Under the pieces are notes generated by a model that saw only the letters and a program-made list of their open reading frames with translations, ran no database searches and was not told the origin of the DNA. Positions 24,022 to 32,732 of a stretch of 64,000 bases of DNA are shown piece by piece. A program made the position numbers and the translations under genes. This DNA is from Planctomycetota bacterium. GTDB lineage: Bacteria > Planctomycetota > Phycisphaerae > Phycisphaerales > UBA1924. Position 1 is the first letter of the stretch. Each line of letters opens with the position of its first letter. The stretch covers positions 62,001-126,000 of the forward strand of contig RFGH01000224.1 in assembly GCA_003696675.1 (NCBI GenBank), written 5' to 3'.

Positions 24022-25106
24022 CCCATCTCGATCGGCTCGTCGCCTGCGATACACAGAATCCACCACGGACAATCGCACCCGATCACCCCGCCATCGCGTA
24101 CTGCATCTCGGTGCTTAAGCACAGCGGTTGCGCGATCAGCCTGACGGACCACGGGGATGGCTGCGTCACGCTGCTCGCGACCCGTGGAGAGGCCCGCACA
24201 GTCGTCAACTGTCACTTGGACACCGTACCGGCCGATCCCTCCTGGACCCGCGATCCGTTCAAGCTGGTCGTGGAGGGCGACGACGCGGTCGGGCTGGGCG
24301 CGTGCGATGTGAAGGGCGCCGCGGCGTGTATGCTCGCGGCGATCGAGGAGTCCGATGGCGCCGTCGCTCTGCTGCTGACCACCGACGAGGAGGCCGGCCA
24401 GAGCCGCTGCGTACGCGAGTTCCTCAAGCAGGAGCTGCCTTACGACCGCGCGGTCATTGCCGAGCCTACTGGTGTCAAGGCAGTCACCAAGCACCGGGGG
24501 CTGGCGACCTATGAGCTGGCGTTCCGCGGCGTCGCGGCCCACTCGTCCGTGATCGGTGCTGACCAACGCAACGCGGTGCACCATGCTTCGCTCTGGTGCG
24601 CTAAAGCGATCGGGCTCACCGAGTCCAAGCCCTACGACGACATCCGCCTGAATATTGGCATGATCGAGGGCGGCACGAAGGCGAATGTGGCCGCGTCGTC
24701 GGCCAAGGTCATCTTCGGTATGCGTCCCCCGCCCGGTATGCATCCCGACACGCCGGCCAGGGTGCTCAGGGACCTGGTCCAAGACCCGGAAAACTGCGTC
24801 TGGAAGACCCGATTTGCCGCTCCCGGGCTGGATGAGACCGACGGCACGCCGGGCTTGCTTTCGGACTACGGCTTTGCAAAGGGCGACCCCGTTGATTTCT
24901 GGACCGAGGCCGCCCTCTTTGGTGAGGCCGGGCTGGCGACCGTTGTGCTGGGTCCGGGCAACATCAAGCAGGCGCACGCCGCGGACGAGTTTGTGCCGCT
25001 GGACGATCTCAGGCGAGCAGCCGAAGCCTACAAGAAGGTATTTTCCGATCCGGTCGATGCGGCCGATCTCGCCGGCACCATGTCGGACGCGAAGGGAGCC
25101 CGCTGA
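24003..25106 (+). CDS. argE: N-acetylornithine/N-acetylcitrulline deacetylase (M20 family)
   Basis: 367 residues from the ATG at 24003, preceded by GGAGG at 23992; a longer frame to 23826 lies inside argG. Zinc ligands of the M20 family are seen: 'VVNCHLDTVPAD' (His), 'GLGACDVKGAAA' (Asp), 'LLTTDEEAGQ' (catalytic Glu pair) and 'VIAEPTG'. In the acetylated pathway this enzyme removes acetate from N-acetylcitrulline to give citrulline for ArgG. The position between argG and the NAGS/K gene supports that role. Confidence 0.92.
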   Translation: MLGRVLTHLDRLVACDTQNPPRTIAPDHPAIAYCISVLKHSGCAISLTDHGDGCVTLLATRGEARTVVNCHLDTVPADPSWTRDPFKLVVEGDDAVGLGACDVKGAAACMLAAIEESDGAVALLLTTDEEAGQSRCVREFLKQELPYDRAVIAEPTGVKAVTKHRGLATYELAFRGVAAHSSVIGADQRNAVHHASLWCAKAIGLTESKPYDDIRLNIGMIEGGTKANVAASSAKVIFGMRPPPGMHPDTPARVLRDLVQDPENCVWKTRFAAPGLDETDGTPGLLSDYGFAKGDPVDFWTEAALFGEAGLATVVLGPGNIKQAHAADEFVPLDDLRRAAEAYKKVFSDPVDAADLAGTMSDAKGAR

Positions 25107-25109
25107 ATC

Positions 25110-26441
25110 ATGATGCGCGACATCATCCTCAACCTGCTCTACAACCTGGGTGGCAAACGCGAGGTCGAACGATATCTCCGTGAATACACCCAGCCCGGTG
25201 CGCAGCGTACGGCTGTGGTCAAGGTCGGAGGAGCCCTCATCGAGAATGAGCTCGAGGACCTCGCGTCGTCGCTGGCATTTTTGAAGCACATCGGCATGGC
25301 CCCGGTCGTCGTCCACGGCGCGGGGCCCCAGCTCTCGCGTGATCTCGAGGCCCAAGGCATCGTCAGCCAGTGGGTCGACGGACTCCGCGTTACGACGCCG
25401 GAGGTTCTCCAGACCGCGCACCGCATGTTTTTGCGTGAGGGCGCCCGTCTGGCCGAGGGCATCGACGCCCAAGGGGTCCGCGCCCGGATGATTCCGTCGG
25501 GTGTCTTCGAGGCCGAGCCGGACGATCCCGAGCGTCTAGGTCTCGTTGGCAAGGTCAGCCGCGTCGATCTCGCCCCGGTCAAGGCGGCCCTTGAAGCGGG
25601 CTACCTGCCGGTTCTTTCACCGATGGGTGTGACCGCGGACGGTCAGCTGCTCAATGTCAACGCCGACACCGCCGCCCGGGCGCTCGCTGAGGCCATCAGG
25701 CCCGGCAAGGTGATCTTTCTGACCGAGACGGGCGGCATCCTGGGTCAGGACGGCAAGGTCATCTCTGCTGTGAATCTCGAAGAGGACCGCGAACATCTGA
25801 TCAGCTCGGGTGCTGTCACCGGGGGGATGGCTCGCAAGCTCATCGAGATCGGTGAGCTGCTCGAGATGCTCCCAGCCCAGGCGTCGGTCTCGATCACCAA
25901 GCCTGAGCATCTCGCCCGCGAACTGTTCACTCACAAGGGCAGCGGCACTCTGGTACGGCGTGGAGCCGCCATCCAGGTCCACAACGGGCTGAAGAATCTC
26001 GACCTCACGCGGCTCAAGGGCCTACTAGAGAGCAGCTTCGGGCGTGAACTCCGCGATACCTATTTCGGCGAGGTGATGAAGGCCGAGGTGCTGATCGCCC
26101 CGTACACCGCATGCGCCATCGTGATCGACGATGAGCCCGCGTCGTATCTCGATAAGTTCGCGGTAACCGCCGAGGCGCAGGGAGCAGGCATTGGGGCGTC
26201 CGTGTGGAACAAGCTAGTGGCCCGTCACCCCCGTCTGTTTTGGCGGTCTCGTACCGACAACCCGATCAACGGGTGGTACATGCAGCGAGCCGACGGTATG
26301 GAACGGACCGACAGATGGCTGATTTTCTGGCGCGGGCTCGATACAAGCGTGGAGGTTGAAAAAGCCATAGAGCGGGCCTTGTCCTACGAGCCCAGCTTCG
26401 GAGCGGTGCTGAAGCCCGAGGAGGTTCCTGTTGCCGTCTGA
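25110..26441 (+). CDS. argB: bifunctional N-acetylglutamate synthase/kinase (NAGS-NAGK)
   Basis: 443 residues in two parts. Residues ~30-290 are the amino-acid kinase fold ('AVVKVGGALIENELEDL', 'PVVVHGAGPQLSRDLE', 'NVNADTAARALAEAI', 'SSGAVTGGMARKLIE'). Residues ~295-435 are a GNAT acetyltransferase ('CAIVIDDEPASYLDKFAV', 'AQGAGIGASVWNKL', 'NPINGWYMQRADG'). It would both acetylate glutamate and phosphorylate the product, the first two steps of the pathway. The same fusion is known from Xanthomonas and Maricaulis. The start is 3 bases after the deacetylase stop. Confidence 0.94.
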   Translation: MMRDIILNLLYNLGGKREVERYLREYTQPGAQRTAVVKVGGALIENELEDLASSLAFLKHIGMAPVVVHGAGPQLSRDLEAQGIVSQWVDGLRVTTPEVLQTAHRMFLREGARLAEGIDAQGVRARMIPSGVFEAEPDDPERLGLVGKVSRVDLAPVKAALEAGYLPVLSPMGVTADGQLLNVNADTAARALAEAIRPGKVIFLTETGGILGQDGKVISAVNLEEDREHLISSGAVTGGMARKLIEIGELLEMLPAQASVSITKPEHLARELFTHKGSGTLVRRGAAIQVHNGLKNLDLTRLKGLLESSFGRELRDTYFGEVMKAEVLIAPYTACAIVIDDEPASYLDKFAVTAEAQGAGIGASVWNKLVARHPRLFWRSRTDNPINGWYMQRADGMERTDRWLIFWRGLDTSVEVEKAIERALSYEPSFGAVLKPEEVPVAV

Positions 26442-27381
26442 CCGGAATTTCTCCATCGGAATCATCGGAGCCCGCGGCTTTGTCGGTGCTGAGCTGATCG
26501 GGCTCATCGCCCGTCACCCGCATTTCACCCTGGCCTACGCCGCGTCAAGATCGCAGGCCGGCCAGCCCGTCCCCGTGATCGGCGGCGGGGCGATGACCTT
26601 CGTCGACGCCGTCCCGAACGAGGTCAGACGGATCAAAACTGACGCGGTGGTTCTGGCCGTTCCGGACGGCGCGACCGACGAGTTTGTCAACGCCTTATCC
26701 GGTTCAGTGATTCTCGATCTGTCCAGCGACCATCGCTTTGACGACAGCTGGGCCTACGGACTGAGTGAGCACTTCGTCGATGCGATATCCGGCGCGAAGC
26801 GCATCGCCAACCCCGGCTGTTATGCGACGGCCGTCCAACTCGCTATACGACCGCTTCTCCCCATTTTGGACGGTGTGCCGCACGCCTTTGGTGTTTCGGG
26901 CTACTCCGGCGCGGGAACAACACCCTCGCCACGGAATGATCCGAAGCTGCTGGCGGACGGTATCACGCCCTACAAGCTCGTTGGCCACACCCACGAACGG
27001 GAGGTGAGCCGTCATTTGGGCGTGCCGGTCCGATTCTCACCCCATGTCGCCCCCTTCTTCCGCGGTATCACGGTGACCGTTCAGGCGCGTCTGGCCGAGT
27101 CTGCTTCGGTCGACTCACTTACCCGGGCGTATGTCGACGCGTACGGATCTTCCCGACTCATCCGCGTGCTCGGTGAGCGTGTGCCCCGTGTCCAGGACAT
27201 CGTCGGTGACCCGGGAGCGGAGATCGGCGGCATCACGGTCGGATGCGACGGGCGCGACGCGGCGGTCGTATGCACGGTCGACAACCTTCTGAAAGGTGCG
27301 GCGTCTCAGGCAATCCAAAATCTCAATCTCGTGTTCGGTCTGGACGCGGAGACCGGACTGATCGAGGACGGTGACTCATGA
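26431..27381 (+). CDS. argC: N-acetyl-gamma-glutamyl-phosphate reductase
   Basis: 316 residues from a TTG at 26431 that has GAGG upstream and overlaps the NAGS/K gene by 11 bases. 'IGIIGARGFVGAELIGLIA' is the NADP fold and 'IANPGCYATAVQLAI' contains the catalytic Cys. 'VSGYSGAGTTPSPRNDP' and 'GHTHEREVSRHLG' form the rest of the active site. It reduces N-acetylglutamyl phosphate to the semialdehyde. The next pathway enzyme, ArgD aminotransferase, is not in the window. Confidence 0.94.
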   Translation: MPSDRNFSIGIIGARGFVGAELIGLIARHPHFTLAYAASRSQAGQPVPVIGGGAMTFVDAVPNEVRRIKTDAVVLAVPDGATDEFVNALSGSVILDLSSDHRFDDSWAYGLSEHFVDAISGAKRIANPGCYATAVQLAIRPLLPILDGVPHAFGVSGYSGAGTTPSPRNDPKLLADGITPYKLVGHTHEREVSRHLGVPVRFSPHVAPFFRGITVTVQARLAESASVDSLTRAYVDAYGSSRLIRVLGERVPRVQDIVGDPGAEIGGITVGCDGRDAAVVCTVDNLLKGAASQAIQNLNLVFGLDAETGLIEDGDS

Positions 27382-28676
27382 GCAGGCTCCTCTGGCAGAA
27401 GGCCGGTGTGACTACCGATGCCGAGGTGATGCGCTTCCTCGCGGGGGATGATGTCATCCTCGACCGCGAGCTATTCCCGTTCGATATCCGGGCGACCGCA
27501 GCCCATGCACAGGGTCTGGCCTTGCGTGGCCTTCTTGCCTCGAATGATGCCGAGGCGATTGTCGCCGCGTTGCAGGATCTGGACGCAGAGTGGTCGCGGG
27601 GTACCTTTGTTCTCGATGACCGCTTCGAGGACGGGCACTCTGCGATCGAAAGCTATCTGACAGAGCGACTCGGAGAGGTTGGGGGCAGGGTGCATCTGGG
27701 CCGCAGCCGGAACGATCAGGTCCTCGTCGCCACGCGTCTCTACATGATCCATGCGCTCGATACACTCCGAGCCACCCTTACCCAGAGTGCTAGGGCTGCC
27801 CTCGACAGGGCACGCCGCGATGAGATGGCACCGATGCCAGGATACACGCACCTGCAGCGTGCCGTCCCCTCGACGGTGGGGCTCTGGATGGCCTCGTTCG
27901 CCGAGTCATTCACAGAAACCGCCGAGCTGGTCGCGATGACCCGGCGATGGATCGACGCATGTCCTTTGGGCACGGCGGCCGGGTACGGTGTCAATCTGCC
28001 GCTGCCAAGGCAACAGGTCTCCGAGACACTCGGCTTTGCTCGCATCGTCATCAATCCGATGGCCGCGCAAGCGAGCCGGGGCAAGCACGAACTTCAGGTC
28101 TTGGCCGCCATGTGGCAAGCGATGCAGGATATCCGCCGACTCGCGTGGGATCTCAGCATCTTCAGCACCGCGGAGTTCGACTTCGTTCGCATGCCGCCCG
28201 AGACCGTGACCGGCTCTTCGATCATGCCGAACAAAAAGAATCCAGATCTCGCCGAGCTTCTCCGGGCATCGTGCGCGGTCGTGGGGGGGGCGATGACCGA
28301 GCTGCAACAGGTCCTGAGCCTGCCAAGCGGATATCACAGAGATTTGCAGTTGACCAAGGCTCCGCTGGTCCGTTCGGTGCGGGTCACATGCGACGCGATA
28401 CGCCTGGTTCCGGACCTGCTGCGTCGGACCGAGTTCAAGCTCGAGAACATGCGCCGAGCCATCGACGGCACGATGATGGCGACCGATCGGGCCGTGGACC
28501 TCGCCGCGTCGGGAATGTCTTTTCGGGATGCCTATCGCCAGGTCGGAGACTCGCTCGACTCGCTGACCTCGGCCGAACCCGAGGAGAGCGTCACGGCACG
28601 AGTGTCCCCCGGGGCCTGCGCAGATCTTCGGTTGTCTGAGATCGAATCAAGGATCGCCGCACTCGCTGCCGAGTGA
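27378..28676 (+). CDS. argH: argininosuccinate lyase
   Basis: 432 residues. The family signature 'GSSIMPNKKNPDLAEL' is intact, with 'HLGRSRNDQVLVATRLYM' and 'PGYTHLQRAVPSTVGLW' giving the other conserved regions. It splits argininosuccinate into arginine and fumarate, the last step. The ATG overlaps the argC stop by 4 bases. A run of eight G (28283-28290) lies inside the gene and reads through in frame. This is the last recognisable arg gene of the operon. Confidence 0.95.
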   Translation: MSRLLWQKAGVTTDAEVMRFLAGDDVILDRELFPFDIRATAAHAQGLALRGLLASNDAEAIVAALQDLDAEWSRGTFVLDDRFEDGHSAIESYLTERLGEVGGRVHLGRSRNDQVLVATRLYMIHALDTLRATLTQSARAALDRARRDEMAPMPGYTHLQRAVPSTVGLWMASFAESFTETAELVAMTRRWIDACPLGTAAGYGVNLPLPRQQVSETLGFARIVINPMAAQASRGKHELQVLAAMWQAMQDIRRLAWDLSIFSTAEFDFVRMPPETVTGSSIMPNKKNPDLAELLRASCAVVGGAMTELQQVLSLPSGYHRDLQLTKAPLVRSVRVTCDAIRLVPDLLRRTEFKLENMRRAIDGTMMATDRAVDLAASGMSFRDAYRQVGDSLDSLTSAEPEESVTARVSPGACADLRLSEIESRIAALAAE

Positions 28677-28712
28677 TCCCTGCCCCATCCCGACGCCGAT
28701 AGAGAAGTCACC

Positions 28713-30260
28713 ATGATGACCGCACTCGGTGGGCTCGGACTCTTTCTGCTCGGCATGCTCCTGCTCACCGACGGGATCAAGTCTTTGGCAGGCCGGGCGT
28801 TGCGTTCGATCCTTCTTCGCTTTGTGCGAGGTCCGGCCACCGCGATCGTGTCCGGAGCAGGGCTCACGGCATTGGTTCAATCGTCGAGCGCAACCACGCT
28901 CACCACGATCGGGTTCGTGAGTGCAGGTCTCATCACCTTCCCGCAAGCCATCGGTGTGGTGTTCGGAGCCAACATCGGGACCACCAGCACGGGCTGGATT
29001 GTGTCGATGCTCGGTTTCAAGGTATCCGTGGGTGCGGCCGCCCTGCCCATGATCTTCGTCGGTGCCATGCTCCGCCTGCTCGCCAAAGGCCGGATGGCAC
29101 ATGCCGGGCTCACGGTTGCCGGATTTGGGTTGCTCTTCTTCGGGATCGACATGCTCGCCGAGGGAATGAGCGGGGTATCTCAACGCATCGATCCGGCCAC
29201 CATGCCGGGGGCTGGCATCGGCGGGCGGGCCTTGCTAGTTGGGGTCGGCATCGTTATGACGGTTCTGATGCAGTCCTCATCCGCGGCGATGGCGGTCACG
29301 CTCGCGGCCCTCCACACCGGGGGAATCGATATCGGTCAGGGGGCCGCCTTGGTCATCGGCCAGAACATCGGAACAACCGTCACCGCCGCCATCGCCGGCG
29401 TTGGAGGCTCGACCGCCGCCAAACGAACCGCCCTGGCGCACATTCTCTTTAATGTGATCACAGGTCTCGTCGCTTTCCTGTTGCTGCCGATCTTCGAGTG
29501 GAGTGTCGCGCGATGGTTTGAGGACCACGCCGGTCGTGCGGATGTTAGCTTTCTGGCCGCGTTCCACACATGTTTCAACATCGTGGGTGTAGCGATACTT
29601 CTGCCCGCATTCGGCCCATTCACAAGGCTGATCGAACGCATCATTCCCGAACGGGGTTCGGAGTTCACACGCAACCTCGATCCGTCCGTCGTTCATATGG
29701 GTCCCGTCGCGATCGAGTCGGCACGCCGCTCACTCGATGAGATTCTCTCGGTCATGCTCGGGAGGGCGAGCGATCTGATACGCCATGAGCGTTCCGGGAC
29801 CGCGAAGCTTGTGCAGCTGGCCGATGCCAAGCAGGCCCTCCCCAAGATCGGTGATTTCATCGCCGATGTGACAGCAGCGAGCAGTGACCCTCGTATCGGG
29901 CGCGATCAGGTGGAGCTCGTGCACGCCATCGATCACCTCACCGAACTCGCCGAGACGCTCGAACGGCTCGATGACGATCCGTCGCTTCTCCGGGCCGACA
30001 GCCCCGCGAGTATGCTCCAGATGGTCGAGGCCTTGCTTGCGCGTTTGGGAATGCCGAGCGACGGATCGGAAGAGGCGCTCGCGAGCCAGATCGCCCAGCG
30101 ACGCAAGGAGCTTCGAGCCGAGTTGCTCGAAGCCGCTGCTCGTCATCGGATACCTGCGGACGAGGTCTCCGCTCTGATCGACACTGTCCGCCGCCTCGAC
30201 GCGGTGTGCTACCACGCTGTTCGCGCCAGGCGCCACATCGACGCTTGTGGTCGTACATAA
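28713..30260 (+). CDS. Na/Pi cotransporter family protein with PhoU-like tail
   Basis: 515 residues. The N-terminal ~320 residues are a two-repeat membrane domain with the characteristic QSSSA motifs ('LVQSSSATTLTTIGFV' and 'LMQSSSAAMAVTLAAL') and 'FGANIGTTST' / 'IGQNIGTTVTAAI'. Residues ~330-500 are helical and PhoU-like. Such proteins import or export phosphate with sodium across the inner membrane. It follows argH by 36 bases on the same strand but has no functional link to arginine. It is convergent with the tricorn gene. Confidence 0.92.
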   Translation: MMTALGGLGLFLLGMLLLTDGIKSLAGRALRSILLRFVRGPATAIVSGAGLTALVQSSSATTLTTIGFVSAGLITFPQAIGVVFGANIGTTSTGWIVSMLGFKVSVGAAALPMIFVGAMLRLLAKGRMAHAGLTVAGFGLLFFGIDMLAEGMSGVSQRIDPATMPGAGIGGRALLVGVGIVMTVLMQSSSAAMAVTLAALHTGGIDIGQGAALVIGQNIGTTVTAAIAGVGGSTAAKRTALAHILFNVITGLVAFLLLPIFEWSVARWFEDHAGRADVSFLAAFHTCFNIVGVAILLPAFGPFTRLIERIIPERGSEFTRNLDPSVVHMGPVAIESARRSLDEILSVMLGRASDLIRHERSGTAKLVQLADAKQALPKIGDFIADVTAASSDPRIGRDQVELVHAIDHLTELAETLERLDDDPSLLRADSPASMLQMVEALLARLGMPSDGSEEALASQIAQRRKELRAELLEAAARHRIPADEVSALIDTVRRLDAVCYHAVRARRHIDACGRT

Positions 30261-30317
30261 GAACACATACGGGATACTCATCCCGGACCTTCGGCGTTCG
30301 CTCGGAACTGGTTCTTA
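30258..30317. terminator. inverted repeat between convergent genes
   Basis: TAAGAAC at 30258-30264 and GTTCTTA at 30311-30317 form an outer inverted repeat that includes both facing stop codons. An inner 6-bp hairpin (30270-30275 with 30280-30285) lies between. It could stop transcription from both sides but has no classic T-run. Confidence 0.35.
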
Positions 30318-32669
30318 TTTATCCTCATCCCGGATGCCGATGCCGGTGCGGACCGGCTCGGCCGGGCGGTTCGGCTGGCGATAACCGTCGGTCTTGATCA
30401 CGTCGAGCAGATGCTCAACCGCCGCGTCGATCTGGGGATCCCGGCCCTCGACCATCTTCGAGGGGTCTGCGATCACCTCGATATCAGGGTCGACGCCGTG
30501 GCCCTCGATGCCCCAGGTGCCGTCGGTTTCGTAGAAGCCGAAGGTGGGCACCGCGGTGTAGCCGCCGTCGATCAGACCGGGCACGCCCGAGATGCCAACC
30601 AGACCGCCCCAAGTCCGCGTGCCGATCAGCGTTCCGATGTTGTTGTGACGGAACAGCCACGGGAACATGTCGCCGCCGGACCCGGCGTTGCCGTTGATCA
30701 GCATCGCCTTGGGCCCTTGGTGCGAGTCAAAGGGCCACGGCCAGTCCTTGCCGTCACGCCGGTACCAGTAGTTGGTCCGCGGGCGGTTGAGCAGTTCGAT
30801 GAACCGGGTCGGTATCTGCCCGCCTCCGTTCCAACGCTCATCGATCAGCAGGGCCTCCTTGCCGATCTGTCCGTAGAACTGACGGAACAGCTCGTTCTGC
30901 CCGTCGACGCCGGTGTTGGGCACATAGATATACCCCACCTTGCCGTCCGAAGCCTCCTCAACATAGCGACGATTCTGCTCGATCCAGGCGCGGAATCGCA
31001 GCGATGTCTCGCTCGCCATTGGTTTGACGGTGACGGTCCGTTCGTTGACGGTTTCCTCATCGCCTGTCAGGGCCGACACGAGCGTCAGATTCGTCGGCTT
31101 GTTCGCGGTCGCGATGAACGCCGCCCAAGGATCTGTCCCTGTGTCGACGCGGACACCGTTCACATGGGTGATGATGTCTCCCTCAGAAACATCCAGTCCT
31201 TGTGCCTTCAGCGGATTGCGGGCGTCCGAGTCCCATGCGGCTCCCTCGTAGATACGGTCGATGCGGAATCCGGAGATGGTTTCGCCGTTGTCATCTGTGG
31301 CGGTTGCTACCGAGTAATCCACGCCGAGCAGGCCGACATTGGTCGAAGGCTCGCTCTCTGTGTCGCCGCCCCAGTAGTACGCGTGTCCGACATTGAGCTC
31401 ACCGATCATCTCGCCGATGATGTAGCTGACATCTTCTCGGGAGACGGCATCATCAACCATTGGGAGGTAGTGGGCCAGGACACCGTCCCAATCCACGCCG
31501 TGCATGTTCTCGACATAAAAGAAGTCCCGGTGACGGCGCCAGGCATCCGTGACGATCTGCTTCCACTCCGTCCGCAGGTCGATAACCTTGCGGAGCGATA
31601 CATCCAGTGGCTTTGCGGTCTGCCCCGCCTTCGCGTCGACAATTGTGAATCCCGCCGGCGTCATGGCGACAATCTTCTCTCCGTCTCCGGAAATGTCGTA
31701 GCCCATGCAAACAGGAAGCACGGTTTTCTCTTCCGGCTTGTCGGAGGAGAAGTCATAGATCTTGAGCGAGGGGGCATCCCCAGTGGTTCGGATGTAGAGC
31801 AGGTGCCCGTCGTTGTTTGTCGAAAGTTGGCTGAAGTTCCCGGGTTCGATCTCCAGCTGCACGCCGCGTGATTCGAAATCATCAAAGTCGATCTTGACGG
31901 TCTCGGCTGCCTCCTTGCTCTTTCCGGCGATTTTCTTGATCGTCTCTTCAGTGATCTCCTTGGACGAACGCTTGGCTTCCCAAGAGCCCGATACGCCGAG
32001 TTGCTTCAATGTCCAAGAGCCGGACATGGTGTCTCCGTCGACCGTGCCGCGCTGGACGATAGTCATGCCGTTTTCGGTGGATTCCGTGTAGAACTCCTTG
32101 CTGCCCTCGTCCCACTTCACGATTTCACCAAGGTCGTCTTCCTCGCCCATGGCTTCAGATCGTCCGGAGATGTAGCCATCCTTGTCTACGAGGATCGTCA
32201 GCACAAATCCGATCTCATCCTGCGGCATCCCAAGCGCGGCGAAGCCCTTCGCGACGCCCTCCCAGACGCCCCAGAGCGGATGCCCGGTGTCGTAGTCGGC
32301 GAGGTAGTCGGGCGTTGTAGCCGCGTCGTCTTCGGTGGGTTCTTCGTCTCCGCCGGCCCCCGCGTCAGAATCCTCCGTCTTCGGGTCTTCCCAGGTTTCT
32401 TCATCCGACTTCAGCAGGTGCGGGTTGTCTACATCCTTGTTGAGTGGGACCGCAATGATCCGGCCGGTCTCCGCGTAGACGAAGGTCGATCCGACATCTT
32501 CATACTGCGGTGCCGTGAAGTTACGATTTGACTGATAATAGAGATAGTCTCCCTTGCGTGAAAAGGCCGGATCGGTGTCGTTGAAGAACCCAGAAGTCGC
32601 CTTCCGGCGTTCGCCCGATTCGGTGTCATAGATCCAGATCGCTGAGGTTATCCCCTTGGGTTCCTGCAT
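30315..32669 (-). CDS. tricorn homologue, C-terminal part: PDZ and S41 protease core
   Basis: 784 residues counted from the first Met after the internal stop. They hold the end of the propeller region, an acidic linker rich in Asp/Glu (about residues 90-125), and a PDZ domain ('VSEGDIITHVNGVRVDTG'). The S41 catalytic core follows, with a His candidate in 'ELNVGHAYYWGGD' and the nucleophile Ser in 'GNAGSGGDMFPWLF'. It lacks a signal peptide of its own, so it would not be exported if translated alone. No Shine-Dalgarno was recognised before the Met. Confidence 0.7.
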   Translation of the reverse strand: MQEPKGITSAIWIYDTESGERRKATSGFFNDTDPAFSRKGDYLYYQSNRNFTAPQYEDVGSTFVYAETGRIIAVPLNKDVDNPHLLKSDEETWEDPKTEDSDAGAGGDEEPTEDDAATTPDYLADYDTGHPLWGVWEGVAKGFAALGMPQDEIGFVLTILVDKDGYISGRSEAMGEEDDLGEIVKWDEGSKEFYTESTENGMTIVQRGTVDGDTMSGSWTLKQLGVSGSWEAKRSSKEITEETIKKIAGKSKEAAETVKIDFDDFESRGVQLEIEPGNFSQLSTNNDGHLLYIRTTGDAPSLKIYDFSSDKPEEKTVLPVCMGYDISGDGEKIVAMTPAGFTIVDAKAGQTAKPLDVSLRKVIDLRTEWKQIVTDAWRRHRDFFYVENMHGVDWDGVLAHYLPMVDDAVSREDVSYIIGEMIGELNVGHAYYWGGDTESEPSTNVGLLGVDYSVATATDDNGETISGFRIDRIYEGAAWDSDARNPLKAQGLDVSEGDIITHVNGVRVDTGTDPWAAFIATANKPTNLTLVSALTGDEETVNERTVTVKPMASETSLRFRAWIEQNRRYVEEASDGKVGYIYVPNTGVDGQNELFRQFYGQIGKEALLIDERWNGGGQIPTRFIELLNRPRTNYWYRRDGKDWPWPFDSHQGPKAMLINGNAGSGGDMFPWLFRHNNIGTLIGTRTWGGLVGISGVPGLIDGGYTAVPTFGFYETDGTWGIEGHGVDPDIEVIADPSKMVEGRDPQIDAAVEHLLDVIKTDGYRQPNRPAEPVRTGIGIRDEDK

Positions 32670-32732
32670 CTGATAGGCGATCCACCGGGAGTCGTGCGAC
32701 CACGAGAAGTTCGCCTGGTTTGCCCAAGGTTC

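Noticed and set aside
22387-24078. 563-residue minus-strand frame opposite the carbamoyltransferase and argG
   Set aside because: Both plus-strand genes are unmistakable by motif; the antisense text has no recognisable fold.
23880-25472. 530-residue minus-strand frame opposite the deacetylase and NAGS/K
   Set aside because: It overlaps two well-identified operon genes and has no start signal or domain.
30411-31871. 486-residue plus-strand frame opposite the tricorn C-half
   Set aside because: No motif or start signal, whereas the minus strand shows PDZ and S41 protease features.
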